Assembly: GCA_020055645.1 (NCBI GenBank)
Contig: CM034547.1
Span: 42,883,909 to 42,947,908, forward strand
DNA from: Tomocerus qinae
Lineage: Eukaryota > Arthropoda > Collembola > Entomobryomorpha > Tomoceridae
DNA: 64,000 nt
Reading direction: 5' to 3'
Shown here: positions 33,550 through 46,444 of the stretch, piece by piece
How positions within the stretch are numbered: position 1 is the stretch's first letter
How the letters are laid out: the number at the start of each line of letters is the position of its first letter
Position numbers and translations under genes: made by a program
Notes under the pieces: model-generated
Told to the model about the DNA's origin: nothing
The model's database searches: none
The model's input: the letters and a program-made list of their open reading frames with translations, nothing else

Positions 33550-35898
33550 ATTGCAGAAATTAGCTAGCCATCACCGGTCAACAGTTTTTGCCATTGCATT
33601 GGATCTTACAAATCTAGTGCAATTCATCTCTATCGTTCATCCATCATCCTCACACACGGAACTAACGCAAATTCACATCCAGTGCACGAAACAACGAGAA
33701 ATGTTATTACAGCATGCTGTTTTATTCAAGGAGATCACTATTTCAATTCGAATAAAAGAGGCTTAAGACAGGAGCATAAACATGTGCAATATTGTTCTTA
33801 ACTTTCGCAGACTTAGTTAATATTAAATTATTAGCACACTGAAAATCAACGGGAAAACTGCAAGGAGTCAGTATTTTATACTCGACAAATTAACTGAAAA
33901 CTACAGCAATTAAACGAATCTTCATTTCTTAGCTATAATAGCCTTTGATTAGGTAAACACATCTTAATATCTTAACACATCTTAGTGTTAGTTTTATCTC
34001 ATTTTATTGCCAGTGTGCATAAGGGTCAATTTACTTAAGAAGTTGGGGATTTTATTTTTGAGACTACTATTTATAAAAGCTTTACTAACTAAACCTTCAC
34101 CATTTTGATTTAAATTTGCATCATCTGGTTAATACAAAAAAACAGTTTTTAATTAATTCAATACTAGAAGCCAGGGGCGTAAAGTAGGTATTACCAAAAC
34201 AGTTTCATGGAAATAAAAATGAAAAATACCCAAGCAAGTGAGACGAAAAATCATTATAAAGTTAGTTCCAGAGTTTCCTAACGTCTAGCTGCTAACACTA
34301 AAATGATTACCTATGTCACAGTTTACTTGGTGGGCAAATTAATCGGAAGACTGCTGATGTCTTCTGAGAATAGAAAAATCCATCCATCATCGACGGGTTA
34401 ATTTATTTCGTGACATGCAATTATCAACACAGTTACATTGCATAGTATGGTGATGCAGTGGTGAGAGTGAAACGGATGACGTAAAACTGAACTCTTCTAC
34501 TAATCTTGCAATTGCAGCTTATTTGATGTTCGCAGAAAGTAAGTACCCTGAGAAAACAACTACTTTATCTTGTCTATATTAGTTTTTCGGGTTTATTTAA
34601 CAAGTACCTCCATATAGAAGATCCTTTTTTGTCAGCAGAATTATACATGGTTAGGTTAATTTATTTGTAGGTTAGAGTAGGTTATAACTATGACCTTCTC
34701 TTCAAGAGCGAAATGCACACTGTGTTGGTACTTAAAAGTAGTAATTAATTTTGGATACTATTTAGAACTTCATCAGTTTATATAAGTCTTTTGTATCAGA
34801 TCAATGCAACTTATCCATAGCCAAATTATAACAAAGTTAGCAAAATAAGCTTTAGAAAGCTGATCAGCACTTAATTTAGTAAGTATGATTGTTGCAGAAG
34901 AATTAGGTATCTATATTTCCGAAAAATTCAACTTCTGTGGATGAGATACCAATTACTTAGTGCTCTGCAGTATTAAATTATTATCATTTTAACGATACAC
35001 TGATACACTGTGCATACATCGCACAGGTAGGTCATACGATAATTTGACGGTTTTTCACACAACCCTGTATACATAATACTTGTTAGCGTTTTAACACCAC
35101 CTTTGGCGGCTTGATTTATTAATACATTCGCAAGCACATTTATTATTACACTTTCATAACATAATGTTCAACATTACACGAACGAACTGCATGACAAAAC
35201 GACTACTTAAGATGGACACACATACATGCTGGTATACATTTTTCGTAAGAACATTATGTAAGTTTATGCCATGCAGATTTTGTATATGCCTATATAACTT
35301 TGTACATCAAGAAAGACTTACTCAACCACAAAGTTTGTGCGATGACACATAAAAGAAAGTAAATGTGCAAAGTTCTCATGACAAATTCACATGTTGAATA
35401 CCTACTCCGGTAAACACACAACGGACAAGCATCGTTTACCTGATACTGCAAACACACGCTTTGCGAGTAAATCAGAGTAATTCATAAATTTTTGCTTACA
35501 AAGGTAGTAAAGCCCAAGGTAAAGAAGAAGTGCAAATATTCAGTAGTGTAGCGTTTGCAGCTTAAAAAGTAATCACTGGCAATAATGTAAAAGTTGAGAG
35601 ACAGCATTGGTTGCATATTAAGTCTACACGTTTATAAGCAAATAAAGGTTTCTGCGAAACAGTAAAACGACATCTGAGGATCTGATATGGACAAAAATAA
35701 CATGAAATGTATTCACATTAGGCATGCAAAAAGATGAGCAGGATTTTATGAACCTTTATAAAAATTTAGCATTTACTATTTACATTACAACTATTATCTA
35801 TACTACACCACGTATACAATAACGCTACAGATATCAGGATACAAAATATCTCTGATATACCAAATGCCAAGTACAATTCCATTTTTAGATTGGTTTAT
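33550..35898. other. gene-poor stretch, nothing convincing
   Basis: AT-rich sequence downstream of the LTR-like unit and downstream of the transporter's stop codon. Short open frames (33551-33766, 35164-35352) are not supported. Confidence 0.4.
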
Positions 35899-38300
35899 TC
35901 ATGCAATACTATTTCCAGCAGTTGAACCATGCACAACAAATATATTTGAATTATTTGATTTATTTCCTTGGGGTTCATCCTCCAAAGGTTTCCCGGCAGT
36001 TTCATTCATTAAAAATGAAACTAGAGATCCACCGACACTTACAGCAGCGAAGACAAAAAATGGAACAGATGGCCAACCTACAAGAATCATAAAATGTATT
36101 TTTTAAGTGAACACAGATTTATTTTGCTGATTTCAAAGAACATTCTAGATATGCGGTGTTACGTGAGCCAAGAAATGCCAGTTGTGGACAAATCATTCCA
36201 CCGAAATTAGCAGCAACACCTCCAATGCCCAAACCCATCGTTCTAACCGCAGTTGGGAAGGATTCGCCCGAAAGGAGTCGAGCTGCACTGCGAGCCCCAG
36301 CCATTCCTAGCACTCCCAGAAGACTTAAAATAACAACTAAATTGGGATACAATTTTGTGTCCAGGGCCAGCTCTAAAATTGCAAGAGCTACTAGAGAAGC
36401 AGCACAAAATGTCAGCGATACGAAGAGAGATTTCCGTCGACCAAGACTAATAAAATAACACAGCTATTAGAACTTTATCGGACAGAATTACTTTTTGACT
36501 TTTTAATAATTGTAATTGTAACTCGCCGATTGTTTATCAGAATTGCAGCCTTTTGACCAACTGAGTTGGCTAGTCCAAGGAAGAAAACATTCCAGTAAAT
36601 ATTTCCTTTTACGTTTTTTAAATTGTAGCCTATTCCATAATAAATCATAGACCACGAACACCAAATAGCACTCATAAACAGAGTTGTCCTCCTTAGAGTT
36701 GGATCCTTAAAAAAGTCGATGTAGCCAATTTTCTTTTGCTCAGAATCTTCCGAATTCAGCTCTTTCTCTCCAATCTTTTCCAACAGCTTCATGTCTACTG
36801 GAACAGTGCCGTTAACTTTTGCTATTAATTCAATTACTTTGTGTGCTTCTGCAAATTTCTTATTTCGAATTAACCATCGTGGACTCTCGGGAAGAATTCT
36901 AATTTAATGACGGATGGTGATGAAGCTTAAATTGCATTATATTGTTTAGTAAATTTATCTGTAAGTATAAATAAATTTTTACGGATATATAATCAAAGCC
37001 AGAAGAAATGGTGAGGTGGTAGCCCAGTAAAGAGTACGCCATGGTCGTATGAAATATGCCATTATACTTAGAATCATAATGCCTTCTCCAGTAGGTCCAA
37101 CACTATTTGATACAGACCTCCATTTTGGTGGTACAAATTCCATGGAGGCCATAGAAGTAATATTTATGAATCCTGTCAAAGATTTCAAAAATGCAGTACA
37201 AAAGAAAAGTAAATCACGTTTTTCGTTTTCTAAATTAAATATTTAGAGATAGATACTGTCCTTTTGCAACATAAAATAGTTTTCTTTCTGCATACATTTT
37301 GATTTTGTACCTGATATTCCAGCTCCGCAAAATAATCGTGCCACTGCATAAACATACGGATTTGGCGCAACTGCAGAAACTGAAGAACCAAAACCAAGAA
37401 GGAACGTCGTAACCAAGAATCCATATTTTCTTCCATACCTTTTTCCATTTAAAAAGAAATGACAAATAATAGAGTTAATTATCTTAACAACATTTATTTT
37501 ATGAGAATGTGAGATACGGGTGTAATTTTACCAATCTGCAAACTGACTAGCAAGTGTATTTCCAAAAAGCATTCCCAACATTTGGATACTTGTAATGAAA
37601 TCAGAGACCCAGGCAGTATCACAGATAAGCATCCACTATAAAAGGAAAGAATTGCATAAGGTTGATTTTGATTAAGGAGATGGTAAAGTAATAATGGACG
37701 GTAGATTGTATCATACCTCAGAAACAATTGTACTTATATCTGAATTTTCTGAATAAAATGTTTCATTACAGCTGCAGCTTTGTTGATCCTTATTCACAAC
37801 ATGAGAATTTACTGTTTGATAATCATTTGACATTTCATCGTGTGCATTTTTGGAGCATAGCCAAAAGTCTGGATATTTACCTGTGATGGACAAAACGAAA
37901 TTTCCTCCATTATATACCATAAATGTATATACACGTAATATAAGTAGAAATTATTGAGTATCTAAGGTAGATTGGAATGAAAGAAATTTTACACACCTAC
38001 AAATATTGGTATAAACGTTACGAAGGCTGTGGGAAGCTCCAGGATAAGGAGCATTATTAAAATAAGAAACTGGAATTTTCCAAATCCTCCTAAAATACAA
38101 TATACTAAATAAATTCATTGCATGTATGATTTATTCGTAATATTTTGTGCACAGACTAGAATGGAGTATGAATATCTACACACAAACTGTTTTGCCTTAC
38201 CCAAATGGTCCAATATATCTTCAAAATTTTCTGGAGATGTCTTCTTACCCTTGTCAAGATCATTTTTTGAAACTAATTGCAATTTACCTGTTTTCTTCAT
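35899..38300 (-). CDS. SLC22-like organic ion transporter (major facilitator superfamily)
   Basis: Nine exons on the minus strand, approximately 38300-38201, 38089-37998, 37880-37717, 37635-37532, 37438-37311, 37172-36983, 36898-36527, 36446-36163 and 36077-35899. They encode about 537 residues. Signatures: a first membrane helix (LILIMLLILELPTAFVTFIP) with a glycosylated extracellular loop after it, the MFS loop motif ADWYGRKYG, ESPRWLIRNKKF at the start of the central loop, RLGRRKS after helix 8, and a PETRGKP-like end reading NETAGKPLEDE. SLC22 proteins move organic cations, anions or carnitine across the plasma membrane; the substrate cannot be told. Exon 7 appears to end at a GC donor, because only that junction restores the conserved RLGRR. 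Exon 2 is inferred with a one-base uncertainty. Confidence 0.85.
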
Positions 38301-39591
38301 CTTTTAGGAGGCAGTCGTAGCCGTAGTACAACTTTTTGTTAACAATTTTGGTCTCTGAACTGGTGATAAAAAATGTATAATACTACTGCCTCGCATGAAG
38401 ACATCAAAATTCACAATTCAGGATTTTATATTGTGAGTACGACATGAGCTGAATAATTAGTGTCAGACCCTTTTGTATTTTTCGGAATACGATTACGAAC
38501 AAGTAACGGAATTTTTTCAATTCATTCAGGAGTATTAAAATGTACAAGAATATTAAGGAATACTGAAGGTTATTTATTGTATTAATGGCAACGTTCTGTG
38601 TTTCTTTGTCGTTTCGTCCATTCGTTGAGACGAATGATATTATAATATTGATGATATCAAATGTCATGATTATACAACTGCATAATAAGACGTTAAGAAT
38701 ATTTAAAGTGTCATTCTATAGTATCAAGGTCATTATCATTGGTAAACTGACAAAGTAAGGATTACTCCAAACTTGATTCTGCCAAATAAGAAAACCTAAA
38801 ACTAAGATTTGTATAATAATACTCATAATGGTACGAAGCCGAATTTACAAACATGTTAAACTGAAAAGCTACACCTTTTTGGACTCTCCGTCCATTAGTT
38901 CAGGATTATTTGTGTTATAGGCATGTACGCAATCGTGTTTGAATTTCATTAATACAGGGTGAAAATAGAAATGCATATTTGCACAGCAGGTTTTCTTGAA
39001 ATGAGGAGCTGAGCCATTTTGAGGATTATGGTGCAACTTTGATTGTAAATATTGTAATTTGTGGTAAAATACAGGAAGTAATTTTTAGCTTTAATAATGT
39101 ACAATTGTTTGTATTGCAAGAATATAATATTAGGTAAACATCGAATATTTGAACACGTGTTGCGACTACCATACCGTAAAATGTGCATTATTTGCCATGC
39201 CGAAAATTTCCACTGTGGTTATGAGTCTTGAGATTTGAATCCATCAGGAGGCAGAATCCGGGTATGACAAAATTATAATAAATATACATGCTAGAGAGAA
39301 ATCTACTTTTGAAAACTAATTTTAATTTTTAGAGCTTTTTAAATCTTGATCTATAGTCAGTGTCATACTCTTTAATAACTCTAGCAAATGTATTGATGGA
39401 TCATAGCTTAAAATAGTCCAGGGTACATAATTTAATCTTTATGTCCGAAATGTGCCTTATAGACATATTCTATACCGTATAGACAGAATATTCTTCAGTC
39501 CAATAAAATGCTTCCTAATGAAATGAAAATAACTGCTTTATAATCTCATTCCCAAATAATTTTCTAATGCCAGTAACTTAGTGCAGAAATA
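38301..39591. other. divergent spacer between transporter and hydrolase genes
   Basis: Shared upstream region of a minus-strand and a plus-strand gene. Nothing coding is recognised. The frames at 38404-38667 and 38949-39188 look random. Confidence 0.4.
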
Positions 39592-40757
39592 ATGGTCACT
39601 TTTATCTTAGTAGTGGTATTGATGGCAGGAGGTGTTACTGGAGATGTGTATAACTTTTGGAATAATATTTCTGGTAAGGCAGGTAGAAGTTATCAAAATA
39701 TTGTAATATCCTTAATTTTTTTTTATATATTTACTAACTAGAAGTGAAGACAAGAGGCTTAACGAGAGGCCTTCCTACGACGAAGCTGATTAACTTGTCA
39801 AAATACGAGCCAAGTGGAAGGCATATTAAAGTTTCAGAGAACAACATCACAATTTATGAATCGGGTTCATTTGTCTCAAAAAAAGTGTTGATTCTTATTT
39901 ATGACTTGTTTGGTCTTGATCCACATTTCCAATTCATTGCAGACAATTTATCAGATAACTCTGGGAATTTTAGTGTCGTAATTCCTGATTTTTTCAGAGG
40001 GAAGCCTTTCCTTAAGAAAAATTGGCCTCCAAGAAAGTAAAAATAAATAATCAGAGATCTTCAATGAAAATCTCCAAAATGCGAAAAATAATTTATCGAA
40101 ATGTTTTGCAGTCCTCAGATTGTCACCAATTTTATTAATCGAAATGGTTCCTGGGCCCGCATAGTCAAAAAGGACCTTCGAAGTGTTTTCAAATATTATC
40201 AATCAAAGCACTCGGTTGAAAGTTTTGGAATATTCGGGTATTGCTGGGGTGGGAAAATGGCTGTCAATGTTGCCAGCGATCTCGAATTTTCACCAAAATG
40301 TCGGGAAAGCAATTGTAGTGATTCGTTAAATGTCCGCGCTATAGGACTAGTTCACCCTTCGTTAGTGACGACTTCAGATGCAAATAAAATCAATCGACCG
40401 ACCATTGTTTTGCCGAGTAAAGATGAGATCAATATGGTACATTATAATATTCTTAAAATAAGGATGTCACATTACCGATTATTATGATTAGTTTAAAAAG
40501 ACTGGAATTATTTCGAATTTATTGGAACGAATTGGAGTGCATGTTTATGTGTTTATGTATGCATCATGCAGGTACCGTTTTGTAATCGAATTAAACTTCT
40601 ACAAGGACCAGACACGTGTTTCCAGAAGAGATTTACAGACATGTCGCATGGGTTTTCTGGAGCTCTTAGCAATTGGGCTAGACAAAATGTGGGGAAAAGG
40701 GTAATGGAATCCATACAATATTTGAAGTCCTTTTTTGACAAAAATATGAATTTATAA
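39592..40757 (+). CDS. dienelactone hydrolase-like protein, predicted secreted
   Basis: Four exons (39592-39673, 39742-40036, 40112-40436, 40572-40757) sum to 888 nt and 295 residues. The first exon is a signal peptide (MVTFILVVVLMAGGVTGDVY). The body matches the dienelactone hydrolase / carboxymethylenebutenolidase fold. The nucleophile motif is GYCWGGK (Cys), a probable acid residue lies in PSKDEI, and the catalytic His is in the MSHGF motif, in the usual C-D-H order. FFRGKP is the typical segment after strand 3. The family hydrolyses cyclic esters and lactones. Secretion is unusual for it, since the human CMBL and bacterial enzymes are cytosolic, so a digestive or detoxifying role outside the cell is possible but inferred. 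Confidence 0.88.
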
Positions 40758-41116
40758 TTTTGATTAAAATATATTCATGGCAAAATGATTCCGACTGAGT
40801 TCAAATTGTGCATCTATCTTTCTATTAGCTAGAAAAATCGCGTCTGTTTAGTTAAAGATTATTAAAGTGATAAGAACCCACAAGTAAACAATAGCTGCAT
40901 GAGTAGCTGTGATTGATGAGCCTTTTTGATTAACCATTCTTACATTGGGTATCAATTAAGATTGTAAATACAATTTTATATTTTATTGTATTATGTCATT
41001 AAAAGCAAGATTTATGTTAAACAGCAGAAGATATCACATTAGAAATACATTTTGGAAACATCTTAATAATAGATACTGTAACAGTATAGACGTGCTCACA
41101 ATAAATATGTCGGAGA
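40758..41116. other. convergent spacer, no gene seen
   Basis: 3' flanks of the plus-strand hydrolase and the minus-strand inhibitor-like gene. AATAAA-like signals are present. Nothing coding. Confidence 0.4.
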
Positions 41117-41479
41117 TCATGACATAGTATGGCAAACACCCTCCTCTCTGATTAGTTCTATATCAGGTAATGCAGCAAGGCTTTCTACCAGTGCCAGACC
41201 AGCACCTTTAACGTAAATCTCATTGTTTATCCAAAATGATGTAAACTGGACGTTTCTTTCCGTCAAAAATGCTTTCACAGCTTCTTGAGTCACTCTAGCA
41301 TGTTCTGTCAAGGCGTTATGGACGGCTGTAGCCCTTTCTTCCCGAGAAGCGAACTCTCTTGCTTCAATTTGACTCAAAATATCCGTCGTTGATTGCTTCA
41401 ATTTTAAAAATATATCGGCTTGCCCTTTTGATCGTAAATTCTCCAGAAGTGTAGCCTCGATTTTCTCCATTCCGCTCAT
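41117..41479 (-). CDS. stand-alone subtilisin-propeptide-like (inhibitor I9 type) protein
   Basis: A single open frame of 120 residues from the ATG at 41479. An upstream in-frame GTG is ignored because eukaryotic starts are ATG. The N-terminal half is helical (VHNALTEHARVTQEAVKAFL). The C-terminal half reads NVQFTSFWINNEIYVKGAG followed by LPDIELIREE. This is the pattern at the N terminus of bacillopeptidase F-like subtilases, where the propeptide folds and inhibits the protease. Here the chain stops right after the propeptide: there is no catalytic Asp/His/Ser domain and no signal peptide. It may be an intracellular protease inhibitor or chaperone, or the orphaned first part of a lost protease gene. 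A CAG acceptor lies just upstream, so a 5' UTR exon is likely. Confidence 0.65.
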   Translation of the reverse strand: MSGMEKIEATLLENLRSKGQADIFLKLKQSTTDILSQIEAREFASREERATAVHNALTEHARVTQEAVKAFLTERNVQFTSFWINNEIYVKGAGLALVESLAALPDIELIREEGVCHTMS

Positions 41480-41593
41480 TTTTCTACAGCTCACTGCATG
41501 TGGGATAAATTAAAATTTATTATTCATTTTAACGCATACTAGAAAGATGTAACAGGGTGACAGAATTTGTTTCTGTTATAAAGACAATAATTA

Positions 41594-41847
41594 CTGAGTT
41601 TCCGATTATAAGTCTTCTGGCGGATTTGGTCGTCAACAAGTGAGAATTCATCGTTATTGTGCTCGATAGATGCCTCACCACTGCACTAAAGGAAATGTGC
41701 GTGTAAAATCAGTCAAAGCATGTGCATGTGCACTTTAAATACACGTTTCCTTCAGGGCAGTGGTGGGGCATCTATCGAGCACAATAACGATGAATTTTCA
41801 CTTCGTGACGACCAAATCCGCCAGAAGACTTATAATCGGAAACTCAG
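41594..41847. mobile_element. TA-flanked MITE, 254 bp
   Basis: The ends are CTGAGTTTCCGATTATAAGT and its inverse, with TA on both sides (41592-41593, 41848-41849). Arms of about 95 bp enclose a short unpaired centre. It is located just upstream of the propeptide-like gene. Confidence 0.85.
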
Positions 41848-41849
41848 TA

Positions 41850-43832
41850 ATACTATCTCGATGTAACATGTACGCAGTAAAAATGTCACTAATGCTATTT
41901 GCATTTGCATTCCTATGATTGATTCTATTTTTGAATGGAACGATTTAGTTGGCTATCTCCAAAACGAAATTCAACTCAATAATGGGATTTTAATTATTTA
42001 CATCATACAGAAAACTGGTTTAAATTTTGAAGCATATGAAGACACTGTGAAGATTTTGTTTCATTTGTATAAAATGCATGTTTAAAATGCTGTACATGCT
42101 TCAAATCCTCCAATAAAATGCAAATTGTTATGAAACCTTCAAATGACCAATGAAGGATCAGTGAAAAGATCAATTTTTTATCGATTACGTATTTTCCTCC
42201 CATCGCACCTAAGCACAGGAATTTCTTTTGTCTTTTTGGGTCATTGTCACGGATTTATTTATTCCTTTCATTGCAATAGCCTGTCTCACTAATAGAGACA
42301 AACAATAAAGTATCAATTATTCTGTTAGTATACACGATTCTATAATGATTTAAAATATTACTTACGTAGTGTAGGACGTAGGAAGTCGATTAAAGACTGA
42401 AATATTGTTTTAGTATCGAATTTGAATGAACTGTCAGTTTATTAATGGCAACAATTGTGCACAGAAAAATAATTTGCAAATCAGCAGAATAATGTGAATG
42501 GAAACAGGGAGGATCTGTGTTTATTTGAATTGAATCATGAGTAGATGAGTAAGAAAGCTAAGAGCTAGAAATAGGAATACTTCACATAGTTCACGGTGAT
42601 ACTTTATACTTTATACCCACTCTTCAGGCTGACTGTTGCTGCATGTAATATATTAGCCATCTCATTCCATGCCTATATGTCTGATGTACAAAATAATACT
42701 TACGTGGTTTTACCTCTACAAATTATGTTTGGCAGAATGGCAGATATAGTGAATGACACATATTGAACACAGATATATATCTCAACGTATCTATATTATA
42801 ATTATGAGGGAATAACTGATAATTCACTCAACACCATTAAATGTCGTATAATTAACGATAATGTAATATTGCTGCATAGGACATTTGTTTTATCTTTGTT
42901 TGTACACAGGATTTTTGATAATAACTCTTCACAGAGGATTTTTGTGATTCATTTTCCTGTGACCATGAACATAATATTGTACAAATATGTGAATCTGGCT
43001 ATGCTATACCTTGAAAGTTGACACTTGCATCTGTACATTTCCATTAAATGTTCTGTTTCCTTTTTTGGTGAATCTTTCCCTTGCCTATAGCTGTGTACTA
43101 TATAACTATATAATATGATTATATTGGCAATGTATAATGTATAACTATAGTCACCTTAACTCGTGACGCATTGATATATCTGAAGCAATTTATTGTGATT
43201 GTAATTTATTGCCATTGGTAGATTTATGATTTCGTAAAATTATAGCTTGTATTTGCAAAATGTGTGTAGTTATTTTGTGATATGCTTTATAAACGGTTGA
43301 TTGAACCTACACAGGTAGCCGATGAACTGTTATCATTATTTGTACACTAGAGTGTACCTGTGTTTAAAGTTTTAGTTGGATATAGATCTGTATAAATGTT
43401 ATAAATGTATGATAGTCTGATAATTGCTGTTAAATCTATAGAATTTCATTAACTTAGCTGCAAAAATGGAAATCACACTAAAGGAAATATTATGTAAATA
43501 TTACAACTATGATCAAAAGTAAAATCATTAAACGCTTTTACTCCTAGTGATTTATAATCAAAAGATTTGAGTCAGGAAAAGTTCTCAATAGGCATATGGT
43601 TTGCAAACACATATAAGGCAGACATGAAAATAAATAAACTTTATTTCAATCAAACTTTACATGCCAAGTCAATTACTATCTCATCCGCAGTTTAGCAATA
43701 ATTTATGCTATCCAACTATACTCGATCTAAAAGTAAAAGCTTAATATGCTTATAAATTAATGATTCAAATAGAATTCACATACTTGGGTAATTTGTACAT
43801 ACTCAATATAAAATTACAATACTTATATTGGA
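41850..43832. other. gene-poor spacer
   Basis: AT-rich, many short direct repeats of TATA and ATTT type. No coding region was recognised. It presumably contains the 3' UTR of the lipocalin-like gene at its right edge. Confidence 0.4.
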
Positions 43833-44754
43833 TTATTTGCAATTTTCAGAATGCAAAACAACGCTAGTAGAATCAAGTCCTATGGCATGTAAATGTTTGT
43901 TAATCATTTTCTTCTCCTCTTCAGTAATAGTTTTGGTAAGAGCAGCAGCATACCACGCAACATCGCCATCCTCAAAGCAGATAACAGCGACAAAAAAATT
44001 CTTGGCTTCTCTTTCATCAAAGTAACTTACATAAGCTGAGCCATGATCACCTGTAAAAGGACAAAGGAGTTCGAATTGGGATTTGGGTTTGTCAAAATAG
44101 TGAGTAGCAAAATAAAAAGAGATAAATCTTGACAATTTGGTGTCCGAATTATTTCTAGTATCACCTACCGTAATTTTGATTAGAGTTGGAAAGATAGTCA
44201 CACTTGAATTTTTCTTCCACGAAATTACAATTCCACTCTGCAGATTGTTTACCATAGCCAGAGTATTTTCCATCGAATTTCCCATCCACATGGTCTATGT
44301 TAATACTGAATTTTGAGCACATATTCGCGAAATCCGCAGAATCAGTCAGGTTCTTGCCCAGGAGAAATTGAGAAATGTGTTTTCTAGCTGCGACATTTCC
44401 GACAGGCAGATTCCATCCTTCTTTTGCATTGTCGTGAATCTGTACCATCAAATCTTTAAATAGTATTTGGCTTCACTTTTGCAATTTTTTGGTTATGATA
44501 TGAATAAATATATTTTTCTGTTACCCAATCCGCGTCAAAATTATCGGCAACGGTAGGGCTGTGGATTTTAAATAGAGTAACATTAATCATCGAATCGAGA
44601 TAAATCTCAATACGGTATTACAGGATATTGTAAATTGGTACCTGGTACAATAACTTGGTACAGCATTTTGTGTAATAATAGCCCCTTCAGAGATTACCCA
44701 GGTAGATTGAAGCACTGCTAACGAAAATTGGAGAAAAAGGCTTAGTTTGTACAT
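43833..44754 (-). CDS. lipocalin-like secreted protein, paralogue 1
   Basis: Four exons (44754-44642, 44558-44525, 44439-44169, 44050-43833) give 211 residues. The N terminus is a signal peptide (MYKLSLFLQFSLAVLQSTW). The mature start reads C-T-S-PTVADNFDADW, resembling the Cys, NFD and W elements that open apolipoprotein-D-type lipocalins. The C-terminal exon has the strand pair AYVSYFD ... FFVAVICFEDGDVAWYAAALTK, an amphipathic helix (EEEKKMINKHL) and a terminal Cys, as in the lipocalin tail. About 48% of visible positions match the neighbour at 46445-47324. The family binds small hydrophobic ligands extracellularly; the ligand is unknown. The fold assignment rests on motif order and not on a database match. 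Confidence 0.65.
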
Positions 44755-44846
44755 TATAAAATGCCTTTTAGCCGTTGAATTTGAGTAGGAATGCTAAGTA
44801 TTTCCGTCCCAATGTTGAAATGACAATTTTCTTCTTTGCATCCGTC

Positions 44847-44856
44847 GTTTATATAG
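44847..44856 (-). promoter_or_regulatory. TATA box of lipocalin-like gene 1
   Basis: The minus strand reads CTATATAAAC about 95 bp upstream of the ATG at 44754. This implies a leader of roughly 60-70 nt. Confidence 0.55.
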
Positions 44857-46444
44857 TTAACCCATCTTCAGCCGACAATCATTTCTTGCTTTACTTATAA
44901 TTACCAGTAATAATAGTTATAATAGTTGGGTGGATAGTATATATGTACCATTTTGCCTTTATTTCTGAGAAAATTATAAAAAAAAGGACCAAAAGTGCTC
45001 TCAAGTTGATTCGTTAATTATTGCTGTAAATATAAAGTGATCAAGGTACATACAATTCAACAAATGTGGCGAAAAAACAAACAAACCAATTGTGTACGTC
45101 TGCATCTGAGTTAGAAAATGCAGTCTTATGCATTCTTCTTGTTTATTTTATTGCATTTTGTTTTTGCTGAGGTGGAAATGGCAAATTATAAGCTCAAGGG
45201 CATGTTTCCTTGTTGACTTGTCGTATTCTCTGAATCTAAGCAGTTCCTTTTCTTGTACATCCTTATCTCTCTAATTGCATGTACTCTGAGCTATTACAGC
45301 TAAATGGTCATCCCAACTAACAAAATCCTATGCAATAAAACATATGTACGAAAAATAAATATATGTAAACACTTGTGATATCTAAGTACACAGTCCAACA
45401 ACTCTATTCCGAAGACATGCGCCTAAAAAACAAACCTTCAAGCTAATTTCACCTTTGGCCATTAAACTGTCATATCAACATGCCGTTTTGATAGACACAT
45501 GATTATGGACAAACATACCAAATGCACATAGGTATATATACTTAATATGAATCAAGTTTGACAATACTACTCAGCAGACTCTACATGCACTGCACTAACT
45601 ACGTATGCTTGTGATTTTGACCTTTAAAAATGCTAGCAGCATTTCCCTAGGTAAAATCTTAAGTGTTATGTTTGTATTGCCATTTTGTCTATATGACTTT
45701 TAATGTTGCAACAGAATAGTTAAACTATTAACGTACTTAAGGAGCAATTATTTTATTCAATTACCAATTCTTGGACAGGGATTTCAACTTGTATCCTGCG
45801 AGTTGGACGCTATACCTTTATATACAATGACCCAATCCTGTACAAATCAATTTCGACATCATTTGGATACAGGTTTGGGTATAATATATGATTGTTGCTA
45901 TTATGAACATGTTTTTAGTTGAATTAGAACTTCTTTTGATGAATCATGTTTCAGAGGGATCTATATTTCCGATATCTATATTTGAGATATTATTCAATTA
46001 GAAAATACTTGATCAATGTTTTTGAAAACAGGTTTTATTGTCGTATTAATCAATACAGTAGTACAAAATGTGGAAATACCTAATAGCTAAGTGCTTACAA
46101 AATTATAAATACCTTGAACTTGTTATCTGTCTTTATATTGCAATTTTATGTTTTTTTTCGTGATGAGTTCAATTTATTTAATAGCTGCAGCTGCAGTCGA
46201 GGCTATTGTTGTGCATTCTTAATTATTCCGCCTCGAAATAAGGGAAATGTAAATAACGACCTCTTCGACTATAAATTTTCTTAATTTGGGAACCCAATAA
46301 GATAATAAGATTTCAAATAGGGTTATTTCTAATTCTTCCAAAAGGATTTTTGAATAAATATTGACTTCAATTTAACAGTGTTCTTGCATGACTAAAATTA
46401 TTTTATGCATGTACCTATACCTTCTAATAAATTTTATTAATACC
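44857..46444. other. spacer between the two lipocalin-like genes
   Basis: AT-rich, no coding sequence recognised. The right portion is the 3' flank of paralogue 2. Confidence 0.4.
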
